DNA from: an uncultured Monoglobus sp.
GTDB taxonomy: Bacteria > Bacillota > Clostridia > Monoglobales > Monoglobaceae
NCBI GenBank assembly: GCA_947630505.1
Contig: CANRHV010000018.1
Location: forward strand, 1-42,281
Length of the DNA: 42,281 nucleotides
Direction: 5' to 3'
Below the pieces are notes generated by a model. The model was not told the DNA's origin. It worked only from the letters and a program-made list of their open reading frames with translations, and searched no databases. The first letter of the stretch is position 1. The number at the start of each line of letters is the position of its first letter. A program made the translations under genes and the position numbers. Shown piece by piece: positions 7,517-15,539 of this stretch.

Positions 7517-9472
7517 TTATTTCTTAAGTCCCGCTTTTTCGCCCAGCGGCTTTTTAAGCAGCGCCAGCATCAGCGCGCCCACTACCGAGCCGACAACCAA
7601 AGCGATAAGGTACCCGAGAACGTTACCCACAACCGGGAACACGAATATTCCGCCGTGAGGCGCCATCAGCGTGCAGCCGAACGCCATCGAAAGCGCTCCG
7701 GACACCGCGCTGCCCACGATGCACGAGGGGATAACGCGCAGAGGATCGGACGCCGCATAGGGTATAGCGCCCTCGCTGATAAAGCACAGACCCATTATGT
7801 AGTTGACAACGCCCGACTTTCTCTCGCTGGGCGTGAATCTGTTCTTAAAGAACGTGGTGCACAGAGCGATAGCCAGCGGAGGAACCATTCCTCCCACCAT
7901 AACAGCCGCCATTATGTCGTAGTTGCCTTCGGCGATGGCCGCGGTGCCGAACACGTAAGCCGCCTTGTTGAATGGGCCGCCCATGTCGATCGACATCATG
8001 CCGCCCAGAACTATGCCCAGGAGTATCTTGCTGGCGCCGCTCATGGCCTTAAGGCCGTTGTTGAGCGCCGTGTTGAGCGCGCCGATGATCGGGTTGAACA
8101 AAAACATGACCAGTCCCATGAGCAGTATGCCGACCAGAGGATAAATGAGCACGGGCTTGATTCCCTCAAGGGCGTCGGGCAGCTTTGAGCATGCCTTTTC
8201 AAGACCCAGCGTGATATATCCGCCGACAAAACCGGCGAACAGAGCGCCCAGGAATCCGGCCGACACAACATTCGCATCAGGATTTACAAGCGACGCGAAA
8301 GTGGTTCCGGCCACCGCCATGGCGCCGCCCACAAAGCCGACCGCCAGGCCGGGTCTGTCGGCTATGCTCATCGCGATAAAGCCCGCCAGAATGGGGAGCA
8401 TGAATCCGAACGCCGTGTCGCCTATCGTCTTGAAGAACGCCGCGAATGGCGTGTTGGTGCCGAAGCCCGCGGGGTTGATCTCATAGTCGTCAAACAAAAA
8501 CGCCAGAGCGATGAGTATACCGCCGCCAACAACGAACGGGAGCATGTGTGAAACGCCGTTCATCAGGTGCTTATAGATCGAGTGGCCTATGCCGTCTCCG
8601 CCCTCGGACTCGGTATCGGCAGCCTTGCCGCCGCCCTTGTGGGAGTATACGCCCGCCGCGCCGCTGACGATCTTTTCAATAAGCTCGCCGGGCTTGTGGA
8701 TACCGTCCGAAACCTTGGTCTGGACCATTCTCTTGCCGTCGAATCTCGCCATCTCAACGTTTTTGTCGGCCGCGATTATAACTCCGTCGGCCTCGGCGAT
8801 CTCTTTGGCCGTGAGCACGTTTTTGGCTCCGCCGCTGCCGTTGGTCTCGACCTTGATCTCATAGCCAAGCTCGGCCGCTTTCTGCTCCAGAGCCTCCGCC
8901 GCCATAAACGTGTGGGCTATGCCCGTGGGGCAGGCGGTCACCGCTACCAGCTTTACCTTTTTCGCGGGCTGAGGTTCGGGCGCGGGCTCCGCCGCGGCAT
9001 CCTCGGCTCCGTACTTTTCGATCTCCTTCTCGTCGATGTGCTTCAAAAACTCTTTGACGCTCTTTGCCGCCAGCAGCTTTTTGCGGAACGCCTCGTCCAT
9101 CAGCATGACCGTCAGTCTGGACAGCACCTCAAGATGCATGTCGCCGCCCTGCTTGGGCGCCGCGATCATAAAGATAAGGTTCGAGGGCGCGCCGTCCATC
9201 GCGTCAAGGTCGATGCCCGAAGGCACGGTCGCCGCCGCCAGACCCGGTTTCGCGACCGCCTCGCTCTTGGCGTGGGGGATAGCCACTCCGTCGCCGATCG
9301 CGGTCGGACCTTCCTCTTCGCGCTTCGCGATGTCCTTTTTGAACTGTTCCTTGTCGGAAACGTTGCCCGCTCCGCAGTGCAAGTCGATCAGTTTGTCATA
9401 AAGCTCCTGCTTGGACGACGGGCTCATGTTCAGCGCTATCGCGTTCTCTTTTAACAAATCGATAACTTTCAC
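7517..9472 (-). CDS. fruA: PTS fructose transporter subunit IIABC
   Basis: Imports fructose and delivers it as fructose 1-phosphate. With GTG 9472 as start (AAGGAG 8 bases upstream; GTG 9481 directly abuts the SD) it is 651 residues. Order: EIIA (1-150) with phospho-His67 in VAIPHAKS; an A/E/P-rich linker (155-170); EIIB with phospho-Cys181 in VTACPTGIAHTFMAAEAL; then EIIC from about 290 with many membrane helices and GGPFNKAAY and EGAIPYAASDP motifs. It sits after fruK, which uses its product. Confidence 0.94.
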   Translation of the reverse strand: MKVIDLLKENAIALNMSPSSKQELYDKLIDLHCGAGNVSDKEQFKKDIAKREEEGPTAIGDGVAIPHAKSEAVAKPGLAAATVPSGIDLDAMDGAPSNLIFMIAAPKQGGDMHLEVLSRLTVMLMDEAFRKKLLAAKSVKEFLKHIDEKEIEKYGAEDAAAEPAPEPQPAKKVKLVAVTACPTGIAHTFMAAEALEQKAAELGYEIKVETNGSGGAKNVLTAKEIAEADGVIIAADKNVEMARFDGKRMVQTKVSDGIHKPGELIEKIVSGAAGVYSHKGGGKAADTESEGGDGIGHSIYKHLMNGVSHMLPFVVGGGILIALAFLFDDYEINPAGFGTNTPFAAFFKTIGDTAFGFMLPILAGFIAMSIADRPGLAVGFVGGAMAVAGTTFASLVNPDANVVSAGFLGALFAGFVGGYITLGLEKACSKLPDALEGIKPVLIYPLVGILLMGLVMFLFNPIIGALNTALNNGLKAMSGASKILLGIVLGGMMSIDMGGPFNKAAYVFGTAAIAEGNYDIMAAVMVGGMVPPLAIALCTTFFKNRFTPSERKSGVVNYIMGLCFISEGAIPYAASDPLRVIPSCIVGSAVSGALSMAFGCTLMAPHGGIFVFPVVGNVLGYLIALVVGSVVGALMLALLKKPLGEKAGLKK

Positions 9473-9513
9473 AATTACCACTCCTTTTTTATTTTAAAAT
9501 TTTATTTGTAGTC

Positions 9514-10416
9514 TTATAATGTGTTATACAGCCGCTCGACCAGCTCTTTTTCTGCCAGACCCGCCGAGAAAGCCGTCGCGCTGCCGCAGGCCGTTCCCAG
9601 CTTCACCGCCTCCCGGTAACTGCCCGTCTCGGTGTAGCCCAGAACGAATCCCGCCACCATCGAGTCGCCCGCGCCCACAGAGTTGACCACCTTGCCGCTC
9701 GGAACTCCCATACGCACGATCTCGCCGTTCTCGGCGATCAGCACAGCGCCGTCGCCCGCCATCGACACGAGCACGTTTCTCGCGCCCATCTCGCGCAGCT
9801 TCTGGGCGTGCTCCACTATCTCGTTTCGGGTCGTGAGCTTTTTGCCGAACATCTCGCCCAGCTCGTAGTTGTTGGGCTTTATCAAAAACGGCTTGTAGCT
9901 CAGCACGTTGAGCAAAAGGTCGCGCGTGGCGTCGACCACTATGTTGATGCCGCGGCCGTTTAACCGCTCCATTATCCTCTCGTATATGTCGTCGGGGATC
10001 GACGCCGGAATGCTGCCGGCCAGGATCAGGAAATCGCCCTCCTTGAGCCTGTCGAGCTTTTTAAACAGCTCGTCGATCGCATCGGGTGGAATGTCGGGCC
10101 CGCGGCCGTTGATGTCGGTCTCGACTCTCGCCTTGATCTTGACGTTGACGCGGGTGAATCCCTGCGGGAGGGATATAAAATCCGTTATGATACCCGAATT
10201 TTTGAGGTTCGCCTCAAGCGCCTTTCCGGTGAATCCCGCGATGAATCCGAGGGCGACGCTGTTCTCGCCCAAATTTTTTAGCACGGTCGAAACGTTTATT
10301 CCTTTGCCGCCGTAGAACACCTCCTCGCTGTCGGCGCGGTTGACCTCGCCGAAATTCAGCGCGTTAAGGTGCATCACGTAGTCGATCGCGGGATTGAATG
10401 TAACTGTGTAGATCAT
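9514..10416 (-). CDS. fruK: 1-phosphofructokinase
   Basis: Phosphorylates fructose 1-phosphate (from FruA) to fructose 1,6-bisphosphate. A PfkB-family protein of 300 residues, beginning MIYTVTFNPAIDYV, with YGGKGINVSTVLKNLG (substrate and first PfkB signature), LILAGSIP and the C-terminal anion hole and catalytic base VNSVGAGDSMVAGFVLG (D of GAGD). Its ATG overlaps the fruR stop by 4 bases (translational coupling) and has GGGAGG upstream. Confidence 0.95.
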   Translation of the reverse strand: MIYTVTFNPAIDYVMHLNALNFGEVNRADSEEVFYGGKGINVSTVLKNLGENSVALGFIAGFTGKALEANLKNSGIITDFISLPQGFTRVNVKIKARVETDINGRGPDIPPDAIDELFKKLDRLKEGDFLILAGSIPASIPDDIYERIMERLNGRGINIVVDATRDLLLNVLSYKPFLIKPNNYELGEMFGKKLTTRNEIVEHAQKLREMGARNVLVSMAGDGAVLIAENGEIVRMGVPSGKVVNSVGAGDSMVAGFVLGYTETGSYREAVKLGTACGSATAFSAGLAEKELVERLYNTL

Positions 10417-11165
10417 GCTTCCGCCTCCCTTATAATTGTATGCTTTCTGAATTTATTATTTGCGGGCTCGTCGGTAATAATTATTCCCTCGCTCAGATCG
10501 CCGAAGGTCACCGAGCAGGTCAGATCAAATTTGCTGTGGTCGGCGAGAACATAGTTTCTGCGTCCCCGTTTCATGGCCTCGGCCTTGACGGCCGCCTCCT
10601 CCGCGTCGGGCGTCGTGTAGCCGCTCTCGACCGATATGCCGTTGGTTCCGATAAAAGTCTTGGTAAAATTGTATTTCCGAAGATTGGCGACGGTCTCGGT
10701 CCCCACCACGGCCTCGGTGGTGAGCTTTATCTGGCCGCCCATGATGTAGGCCTGAAAGCCCTTCTGTATCAGCTTTTTGGCATGGACGATCCCGTTTGTG
10801 ACAAATGTGGCTCTGAGGCCCTCGTTTAAATGGTCTATCATCGCCGAGGTGGTTGTTCCCGCGTCGATAAACACAAAATCGTCGTTGCCGATCAGCGCGG
10901 CCGCCGCCCTGCCTATCCTTTGTTTTTCCGCGGTGTTCATGGTCGATTTTGTCAGCACATCGTTCTCAAACACCGTATGCCGCCGCTTTATCGCCGTGGC
11001 TCCGCCATGGACCTTCCGAAGCCGCCCCATGCGGTCGAGAGCCGTCAAATCGCGGCGCACCGTGGATTCCGAAGTGTCGAGCATGTCGGCGAGGTCGCTG
11101 ACCGCCGCAGTGTTCCGCTCGGATAAATAATTGATTATCATATCGTGTCTTTCCTGAGTTAACAT
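10413..11165 (-). CDS. fruR: DeoR-family regulator of the fructose operon
   Basis: A 250-residue repressor-type protein: N-terminal winged helix-turn-helix (residues 1-57, with VSDLADMLDTSESTVRRDL), then a DeoR sensor domain with DAGTTTSAM for binding phosphosugars. In Bacillota such regulators control fruKA, and the position as first gene of fruR-fruK-fruA-ptsH-ptsI supports fructose 1-phosphate control. SD GGGAGG is 5 bases before ATG. Confidence 0.9.
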   Translation of the reverse strand: MLTQERHDMIINYLSERNTAAVSDLADMLDTSESTVRRDLTALDRMGRLRKVHGGATAIKRRHTVFENDVLTKSTMNTAEKQRIGRAAAALIGNDDFVFIDAGTTTSAMIDHLNEGLRATFVTNGIVHAKKLIQKGFQAYIMGGQIKLTTEAVVGTETVANLRKYNFTKTFIGTNGISVESGYTTPDAEEAAVKAEAMKRGRRNYVLADHSKFDLTCSVTFGDLSEGIIITDEPANNKFRKHTIIREAEA

Positions 11166-11231
11166 ATTGCCTCCCGAAAATTCATTTGCTTTACCGAAAA
11201 ATTTTGTTAAATATATCCTGTGTTTAAATCA

Positions 11232-11260
11232 ATAATATCATCATTTTCAGTCATTGTCAA
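11232..11260 (-). promoter_or_regulatory. Sigma-A promoter of the fru-pts operon
   Basis: On the - strand TTGACA (11260-11255), 17-bp spacer, TATTAT (11237-11232). It leaves a leader of about 60 nt before fruR. No further promoter was obvious inside the operon. Confidence 0.88.
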
Positions 11261-11356
11261 CCATTATTTTTCAAAAATTAGCGTTTTTGAGCAATAACAA
11301 TCAATTTTGTTTATTATATATAAATATTGTTGCTCGTTTTTGGCTATTTGTGCCAA

Positions 11357-11379
11357 TAAAAAAGCCGCCAAACAGCGGC
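11357..11379 (-). terminator. Weak terminator-like hairpin, - strand
   Basis: On the - strand GCCGC / GCGGC with a 6-nt loop, followed by TTTTTTATT. The transcript it would end is not obvious; it may stop read-through from the antitoxin RNA toward fruR. Confidence 0.35.
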
Positions 11380-11479
11380 CGTAAGATAATATCATAGAAT
11401 TACAAATCTGCCAAACAGGACAAAAATATAAATTCAGTCCGTCTTTATATAGTATGATTTTGTGTAACCGATTTTTAAC

Positions 11480-11508
11480 TTGAAAAAATTGTTGTATTGT
11501 GGTATTAT
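11480..11508 (+). promoter_or_regulatory. Promoter of type I toxin mRNA, copy 1
   Basis: TTGAAA (11480-11485), 17-bp spacer, TATTAT (11503-11508). The mRNA would have a leader of about 165 nt. The copy-2 promoter shares -10 TATTAT, the 17-bp spacing and the following ATATTTGGCAG. Confidence 0.8.
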
Positions 11509-11679
11509 ATATTTGGCAGCAAAACTGCAAGTGCGGAACATTTCGCGCGGAGAAACATTTAAGTATAAATAAAATATGCCTATCTAAAAGGCAGAGCAAA
11601 AACGTAAGGACGGTTGGCCGCTTCATTCCTTTCTAAACACTTAACTTCGTGTTTAAGACATAAAGAAAGGAGTGATGCC

Positions 11680-11766
11680 ATGATGAAAAATTATTTTTTC
11701 AGAATATTTGTTGCATTGCTTGTGATAATCGTATTGTTTGCGATTTTTGCACAGCCGGTGCAATAA
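11680..11766 (+). CDS. Probable type I toxin: 28-aa hydrophobic peptide, copy 1
   Basis: ATG 11680 to TAA 11766; begins MMKNYFFRIFVALL, continues as one membrane helix (I-I-V-L-F-A-I-F-A) and ends QPVQ. The SD AAAGGAGTGAT (11667-11677) is 7 bases upstream and very strong. Copy 2 at 24670-24756 has the same length and closely similar sequence, so the frame is conserved. In the leader, CATTCCTTTCT (11624-11634) is complementary to AGAAAGGAGTG (11664-11674), which would hide the SD, with an inner AAACAC/GTGTTT hairpin. An antisense RNA covers the 3' end. Short hydrophobic peptide, hidden SD and overlapping antisense RNA are hallmarks of type I toxins; I recognise no named family. Membrane toxicity is an inference. 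Confidence 0.72.
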   Translation: MMKNYFFRIFVALLVIIVLFAIFAQPVQ

Positions 11767-11863
11767 AAAATAACAACCGCCCAAGTTTAGTCGGCTGAGG
11801 CGGTTGCCATAAATACCGTTTGAAGCGGCCAAACCGTTTTTACGCTCTGCCGTTTCTCTTTCT
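11765..11863 (-). ncRNA. Probable antitoxin RNA, copy 1
   Basis: About 99 nt, from the promoter at 11870-11898 to the terminator CAACCGCC (11774-11781) / GGCGGTTG (11799-11806) plus T-rich tail, ending over the toxin stop codon. It is fully antisense to the toxin mRNA 3' region. Its 5' part is also a near-direct match to the toxin mRNA leader (11590-11625), so the toxin mRNA itself can pair its leader with its 3' tail. Confidence 0.7.
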
Positions 11864-11869
11864 ATAATC

Positions 11870-11898
11870 ATTATATATTATTATTTTTCTTTTGTCAA
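11870..11898 (-). promoter_or_regulatory. Promoter of antitoxin RNA, copy 1
   Basis: On the - strand TTGACA (11898-11893), 17-bp spacer, TATAAT (11875-11870): full consensus, stronger than the toxin promoter, as expected for an antitoxin RNA made in excess. Confidence 0.88.
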
Positions 11899-11967
11899 GT
11901 TTTTTATAACAAAAAGCGGAGCCGAGGCCCCGCCGCCGAATATAAACGACAATGTGTTTCATTCAAA

Positions 11968-12207
11968 TTATTCAAACAAATCATTTATATCGACATTCAA
12001 AAGTCTTGCGATAACAAATATCTCCCTATCGGTAGCGCGGCGGAACTGCCCCTCAAGCTTTGAATAGCTTGTGGGGTTCATGTCGATGCCCGCGGTTTGG
12101 ATACGCGCGATAAAGTCCTTTTGCTTTATCCCCCGTTCCTTGCGCATGCGCTCGATATTGCGGCCGACCATATTTTTGTTTCCGATTTCCAATTTTCTGG
12201 TTTTCAT
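11968..12207 (-). CDS. XRE-family helix-turn-helix regulator (79 aa)
   Basis: Small DNA-binding protein consisting essentially of one HTH_3 domain: IERMRKERGIKQKDFIARIQ, then a recognition helix region MNPTSYSKLEGQFRRATDREI and I-A-R-L-L-N-V-D-I-N-D-L-F-E. GGGAG lies 7 bases before ATG 12207. Its promoter overlaps a divergent strong promoter, which suggests autoregulation and control of the divergent transcript. No other domain; target unknown. Confidence 0.85.
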   Translation of the reverse strand: MKTRKLEIGNKNMVGRNIERMRKERGIKQKDFIARIQTAGIDMNPTSYSKLEGQFRRATDREIFVIARLLNVDINDLFE

Positions 12208-12242
12208 AATTTAACTCCCATTATTTATTACAATAAAATTTT

Positions 12243-12271
12243 ATTATAAAATATTCTTGACAAAATTCCAA
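12243..12271 (-). promoter_or_regulatory. Promoter of the XRE regulator
   Basis: On the - strand TTGGAA (12271-12266), 17-bp spacer, TATAAT (12248-12243). It overlaps the + strand promoter at 12257-12285, so the two cannot easily be occupied together. Confidence 0.65.
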
Positions 12272-12285
12272 AAAAGAATTATAAT
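12257..12285 (+). promoter_or_regulatory. Consensus promoter divergent from the XRE gene
   Basis: TTGACA (12257-12262), exactly 17 bases, TATAAT (12280-12285). An inverted repeat TTGAC-TTAG-GTCAA (12297-12310) lies just downstream of the predicted start and could be an operator. Confidence 0.88.
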
Positions 12286-12291
12286 ATATGA

Positions 12292-12366
12292 AAGACTTGA
12301 CTTAGGTCAATGGGTAATATGAAAAACTCAATAACAAAGCGGAGCGAAAAGCTCCGCTTTTTATTT
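12292..12366 (+). ncRNA. Candidate small RNA (about 75 nt) next to the XRE gene
   Basis: A full-consensus promoter and a strong terminator bracket about 75 nt with no convincing ORF: the only ATGs (12311, 12320) lack an SD and read through the terminator. It starts with the TTGAC/GTCAA hairpin. The terminator arm probably also insulates spoIIAA. Confidence 0.5.
12336..12366 (+). terminator. Intrinsic terminator
   Basis: AAAGCGGAGC (12336-12345) pairs with GCTCCGCTTT (12351-12360), 5-nt loop, then TTATTTT. Confidence 0.85.
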
Positions 12367-12374
12367 TGCCGAAA

Positions 12375-12386
12375 TTTGTCGACAAA
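12375..12386. promoter_or_regulatory. Spo0A-box-like palindrome upstream of spoIIAA
   Basis: TTTGTCGACAAA reads as TTTGTCGAC on both strands, one base from the Spo0A box TTTGTCRAA. It lies about 93 bases before the spoIIAA start. spoIIA operons are Spo0A-activated with sigma-H; I could not pick out a clear sigma-H promoter between here and 12479. Confidence 0.4.
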
Positions 12387-12478
12387 AAGTTTTTGGGAAA
12401 TAAAGGCGGAAATAAATTTATGTATAAAAAGACAGTGGGAAAACTAACCGAACCGACTAACGCAAAGGAGGAAAACAT

Positions 12479-12793
12479 ATGAACTGTGAAATTGAGCAGG
12501 TGGGCGGCGCGCTGGTGGTGAAGCTAAGCGGCGAGATAGACCAGCACTGCGCCGAGGAGCTGCGCAGCGACATAGACAGACAGCTTGACATAAAACATTC
12601 CGCGTCGCTGATCATCGACCTGGGCGGCGTGGATTTTATGGACAGCTCGGGTCTTGGCCTTATCATGGGCAGATACAGAAAAATGAAAGCGAGAGGCGGC
12701 AAAATACTTCTGGCGCGGCCGACGCCCGCCGTGGACAAGCTGCTGGAGCTGTCGGGCATCAACAAGCTCGTAGGCAGAGAGCGGACAAAATAA
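12479..12793 (+). CDS. spoIIAA: Anti-anti-sigma factor SpoIIAA
   Basis: A 104-residue STAS protein that, when unphosphorylated, frees SigF from SpoIIAB in the forespore. The phospho-acceptor loop [16 protein letters not shown] has Ser56/Ser57, matching the serine that SpoIIAB phosphorylates. SD AAAGGAGG lies 8 bases before ATG. First gene of spoIIAA-spoIIAB-sigF-spoVAC-spoVAD-spoVAE, 16 bases before spoIIAB. Confidence 0.95.
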   Translation: MNCEIEQVGGALVVKLSGEIDQHCAEELRSDIDRQLDIKHSASLIIDLGGVDFMDSSGLGLIMGRYRKMKARGGKILLARPTPAVDKLLELSGINKLVGRERTK

Positions 12794-12809
12794 AAAAGGA
12801 GAAAAAACT

Positions 12810-13259
12810 ATGCGAAACTATATGAAACTTGAAATACCGTCAAAGAGCCTCAACGAAGCCTTCGCGCGGGCGGCGGTGGGCGCTTTTGCCGCCCAGGCCG
12901 ACCCGACGGTCGAGGAGCTGGCGGACATAAAGACCTCGGTCTCCGAGGCGGTAACAAACTCGATAATCCACGGCTACAGAGACACGGTCGGCGTCATATA
13001 CATCGAGTGCGAGGCGCGAGTCGGAAAAACCTGCGTGATCGAGATAATCGTGCGCGACGAGGGCGTTGGGATACCCGACGTGGAGCGCGCCATGGAGCCG
13101 CTTTTCACCACCGCGCCCGACGAGGAGCGCAGCGGCATGGGCTTCACCGTGATGCAGAGCTTTATGGACACCCTTGATGTTATATCCGAAAAGGGCAAAG
13201 GCACCACCGTAAAAATGAGCAAAAAAATCAACGCAGGGATCAGCGACGATGGGTATTGA
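12810..13259 (+). CDS. spoIIAB: Anti-sigma-F factor / serine kinase SpoIIAB
   Basis: 149 residues; binds SigF and phosphorylates SpoIIAA. GHKL-type ATP fold: N-box [14 protein letters not shown]1 box [11 protein letters not shown]2 box [24 protein letters not shown] sits upstream. Its 3' end overlaps the sigF start by 11 bases, consistent with coupled translation of sigma and anti-sigma. Confidence 0.95.
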   Translation: MRNYMKLEIPSKSLNEAFARAAVGAFAAQADPTVEELADIKTSVSEAVTNSIIHGYRDTVGVIYIECEARVGKTCVIEIIVRDEGVGIPDVERAMEPLFTTAPDEERSGMGFTVMQSFMDTLDVISEKGKGTTVKMSKKINAGISDDGY

Positions 13260-13986
13260 TTCTTATCGCGAAAATAATGACGCGCTGCTGCTCAGGATAA
13301 AGCGGGGCGACGAAAAGGCACGCGCCGAGCTGATAGAGAGCAATATGGGGCTTGTGCGCTCGGTGGCGAAACGCTTTCTGGGCAGAGGCCACGAGGCCGA
13401 CGATCTTTTTCAAATCGGCTGCATAGGGCTCATCAAAGCCGCCGACAGGTTTGACATGAGCGTTGGCACGGCATTCTCGACCTACGCGGTGCCGATGATA
13501 ATCGGCGAGATCAAGCGCTTTATAAGAGACGACGGCATAATAAAAGTGAGCCGCGCCTACAAAAACATCGCCTACAAGGCGGCGACCGTCAAGGAACGTC
13601 TGGCCGCCGAGACAAAGTGCGAGCCCACTCTGAGCGAGATCGCCGCGGAGCTTGACATAACGCCGCAGGAGCTGTCCACCGCGCTTGAGGCGTCGCGCCG
13701 CCCCGAATCGCTGTACGCGGCGTTTGACGACGGAAAGTCCGAGAGCCGCCCGGCGCTTGAAAAAATCAGCGACAGCGAGGACTACGAGCAAAAAATCGAG
13801 AACAGGATCATGCTCGATCAGGCGCTCAAAAACATGGACGAGCGCGAGCGCATGATAATTTTCATGCGCTATTTCAAGCGCAGGACCCAGACCGAGATCG
13901 CCGAGATGCTTGGCATATCCCAGGTGCAGGTGTCGCGCCTTGAAAAAAAGGTGCTGCTTAAAATGCGCAAAGAGCTGACGGGCTGA
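13249..13986 (+). CDS. sigF: Forespore sigma factor SigF
   Basis: A 245-residue sigma-70 family factor with regions 2 (ANMGLV-type helix as [56 protein letters not shown]), 3 ([14 protein letters not shown]) and 4 ([21 protein letters not shown]). It directs early forespore genes after release from SpoIIAB; position in the operon distinguishes it from SigG. Confidence 0.95.
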   Translation: MGIDSYRENNDALLLRIKRGDEKARAELIESNMGLVRSVAKRFLGRGHEADDLFQIGCIGLIKAADRFDMSVGTAFSTYAVPMIIGEIKRFIRDDGIIKVSRAYKNIAYKAATVKERLAAETKCEPTLSEIAAELDITPQELSTALEASRRPESLYAAFDDGKSESRPALEKISDSEDYEQKIENRIMLDQALKNMDERERMIIFMRYFKRRTQTEIAEMLGISQVQVSRLEKKVLLKMRKELTG

Positions 13987-14051
13987 ATAATAATCACTTA
14001 TCCGGCAAATAATAGTCATAAAATCAAGCAGAATTACGCAAGGAGGACATT

Positions 14052-14510
14052 ATGCCGGAAAACAAAAATACAGATTATTTAAACTATATCGACAAAACAG
14101 CCCCCAAAAGCCCGATGCTCAAAAATGTGCTGCTGGCGTTTCTGATCGGCGGCCTTATCTGCGTCGTCGGCCAGCTTATCGGCGACTTTTATCAAAAAAT
14201 ATGCGGTCTTGACACCGACAGCATGCGCACCGCGGTCAGCGTTACCATGGTGTTTCTCGGCGCGCTGCTGACGGGTCTTGACCTATACCCAAAAATCGCC
14301 AAGCACGCGGGCGCGGGAACCATCGTGCCGATAACGGGATTCGCCAACTCGATAACCTCGCCCGCCATGGAGTTCAAGCGCGAGGGGCTCGTGCTCGGCA
14401 TGTCGGCCAAGATGTTCGTGGTGGCGGCGCCGGTGCTGGTTTACGGCATTTCCTCGTCGGTGGTCGTGGGGATAATCTACTTTTTATACAAAGTCCTGAT
14501 AGGAGGTTAA
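14052..14510 (+). CDS. spoVAC: Stage V sporulation protein AC
   Basis: A 152-residue membrane protein with four to five helices, part of the SpoVA channel that moves dipicolinic acid into the forming spore and out during germination. Motifs: GGLICVVGQLIGDFYQ, AGAGTIVPITGFANSI, G-L-V-L-G-M-S-A-K-M-F. SD AAGGAGG before ATG. It follows sigF by 65 bases and precedes spoVAD by 3. Confidence 0.95.
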   Translation: MPENKNTDYLNYIDKTAPKSPMLKNVLLAFLIGGLICVVGQLIGDFYQKICGLDTDSMRTAVSVTMVFLGALLTGLDLYPKIAKHAGAGTIVPITGFANSITSPAMEFKREGLVLGMSAKMFVVAAPVLVYGISSSVVVGIIYFLYKVLIGG

Positions 14511-14513
14511 GCT

Positions 14514-15539
14514 ATGGCGACGCGTCTCGGAAAACAAACAATAGCGCTCAGTAAAAGCGTTTCGATAATAAACACCGCCACGGTGGTCGGCACCAAAGAG
14601 AGCGAGGGTCCGCTTTCGCCCTTTTTCGACGTGAAAATGAAGGACGCCGAGTGGGGTGAGGAGACCTGGGAAAAGACCGAAAGCAAAATGCAAAAAGAAG
14701 CCGCCAAACTGGCGATACAAAAGTCGGGGAAAACCGCGGACGAGATTGACTGCGCCTTCGCGGGAGATCTGCTGAACCAGTGCATAAGCTCGGGCTTCAG
14801 CGCACGCGAGCTGGGCATCCCGTACTACGGTCTGTACGGCGCGTGCTCGACCATGATCGAGGGTCTGAGCCTGGGCGCGCTCTCTATCGACGGCGGCGGA
14901 ATGAACACCGCTCTGGCCGTGGCGTCAAGCCACTTCTGCACCGCCGAGCGGCAGTACCGCAATCCTCTGGAATACGGCGGTCAGCGGCCTCCAACCGCGC
15001 AATGGACGGTCACGGGCGCGGCTGCGGCAGTTTTGGAAAACGGCGGCAGCGGGCCCTACGTCACCCATGTGACAAGCGGCAAGGTGGTAGACTTCGGCGT
15101 AATCGACCAGAACAACATGGGCGGAGCAATGGCACCCGCCGCGATCGACACGCTGTGCGCCCACTTTTCGGACACGGGCCGCTCGCCCGAAAGCTACGAC
15201 CTGATCCTGACCGGGGACCTGGGAAGGATCGGGCGCGAGATCATGATAAACATGATGAACAGCAACGGATATAACATGAATGACAACTACGGCGACTCGG
15301 GCTGCATGATATACGACATCGAAAAACAGGACGTCCACGCGGGAGGCAGCGGCTGCGGCTGCATCGCGGTGACAACCTGCGGATATATTTTCAGGCAGCT
15401 TAAAGAAGGAAAGCTGAACAACGTGCTTATTCTTGGCACGGGCGCGCTGCTGAGCCCCACCTCGTCGCTCCAGGGCGAGTCGGTGCCCGGTATCGCCCAC
15501 GCGATCGCCCTATCAAACAAGCCGGGAGGTGAGGGATAA
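14514..15539 (+). CDS. spoVAD: Stage V sporulation protein AD
   Basis: A 341-residue soluble SpoVA component with a thiolase-like fold that binds dipicolinic acid. Begins MATRLGKQTI and has GLYGACSTMIEGLSLGA (the thiolase-type cysteine loop), GGQRPPTAQWTVTGAAA and GSGCGCIAVT. The stop overlaps spoVAE by one base (TAATG). Confidence 0.95.
   Translation: MATRLGKQTIALSKSVSIINTATVVGTKESEGPLSPFFDVKMKDAEWGEETWEKTESKMQKEAAKLAIQKSGKTADEIDCAFAGDLLNQCISSGFSARELGIPYYGLYGACSTMIEGLSLGALSIDGGGMNTALAVASSHFCTAERQYRNPLEYGGQRPPTAQWTVTGAAAAVLENGGSGPYVTHVTSGKVVDFGVIDQNNMGGAMAPAAIDTLCAHFSDTGRSPESYDLILTGDLGRIGREIMINMMNSNGYNMNDNYGDSGCMIYDIEKQDVHAGGSGCGCIAVTTCGYIFRQLKEGKLNNVLILGTGALLSPTSSLQGESVPGIAHAIALSNKPGGEG

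Noticed and set aside
6265-7527. Long antisense ORF (420 codons) over ptsI-ptsH, and similar ones over fruA, mmdA and murA
   Set aside because: GC-rich third-position bias leaves long open shadow frames opposite real genes; the sense frames match well-known families.
11264-11871. Minus-strand ORFs of 120 and 72 codons over the toxin locus
   Set aside because: They run through promoters, the toxin leader and the antitoxin RNA, have no SD and no recognisable protein features; the 120-codon frame also crosses the fruR promoter region.
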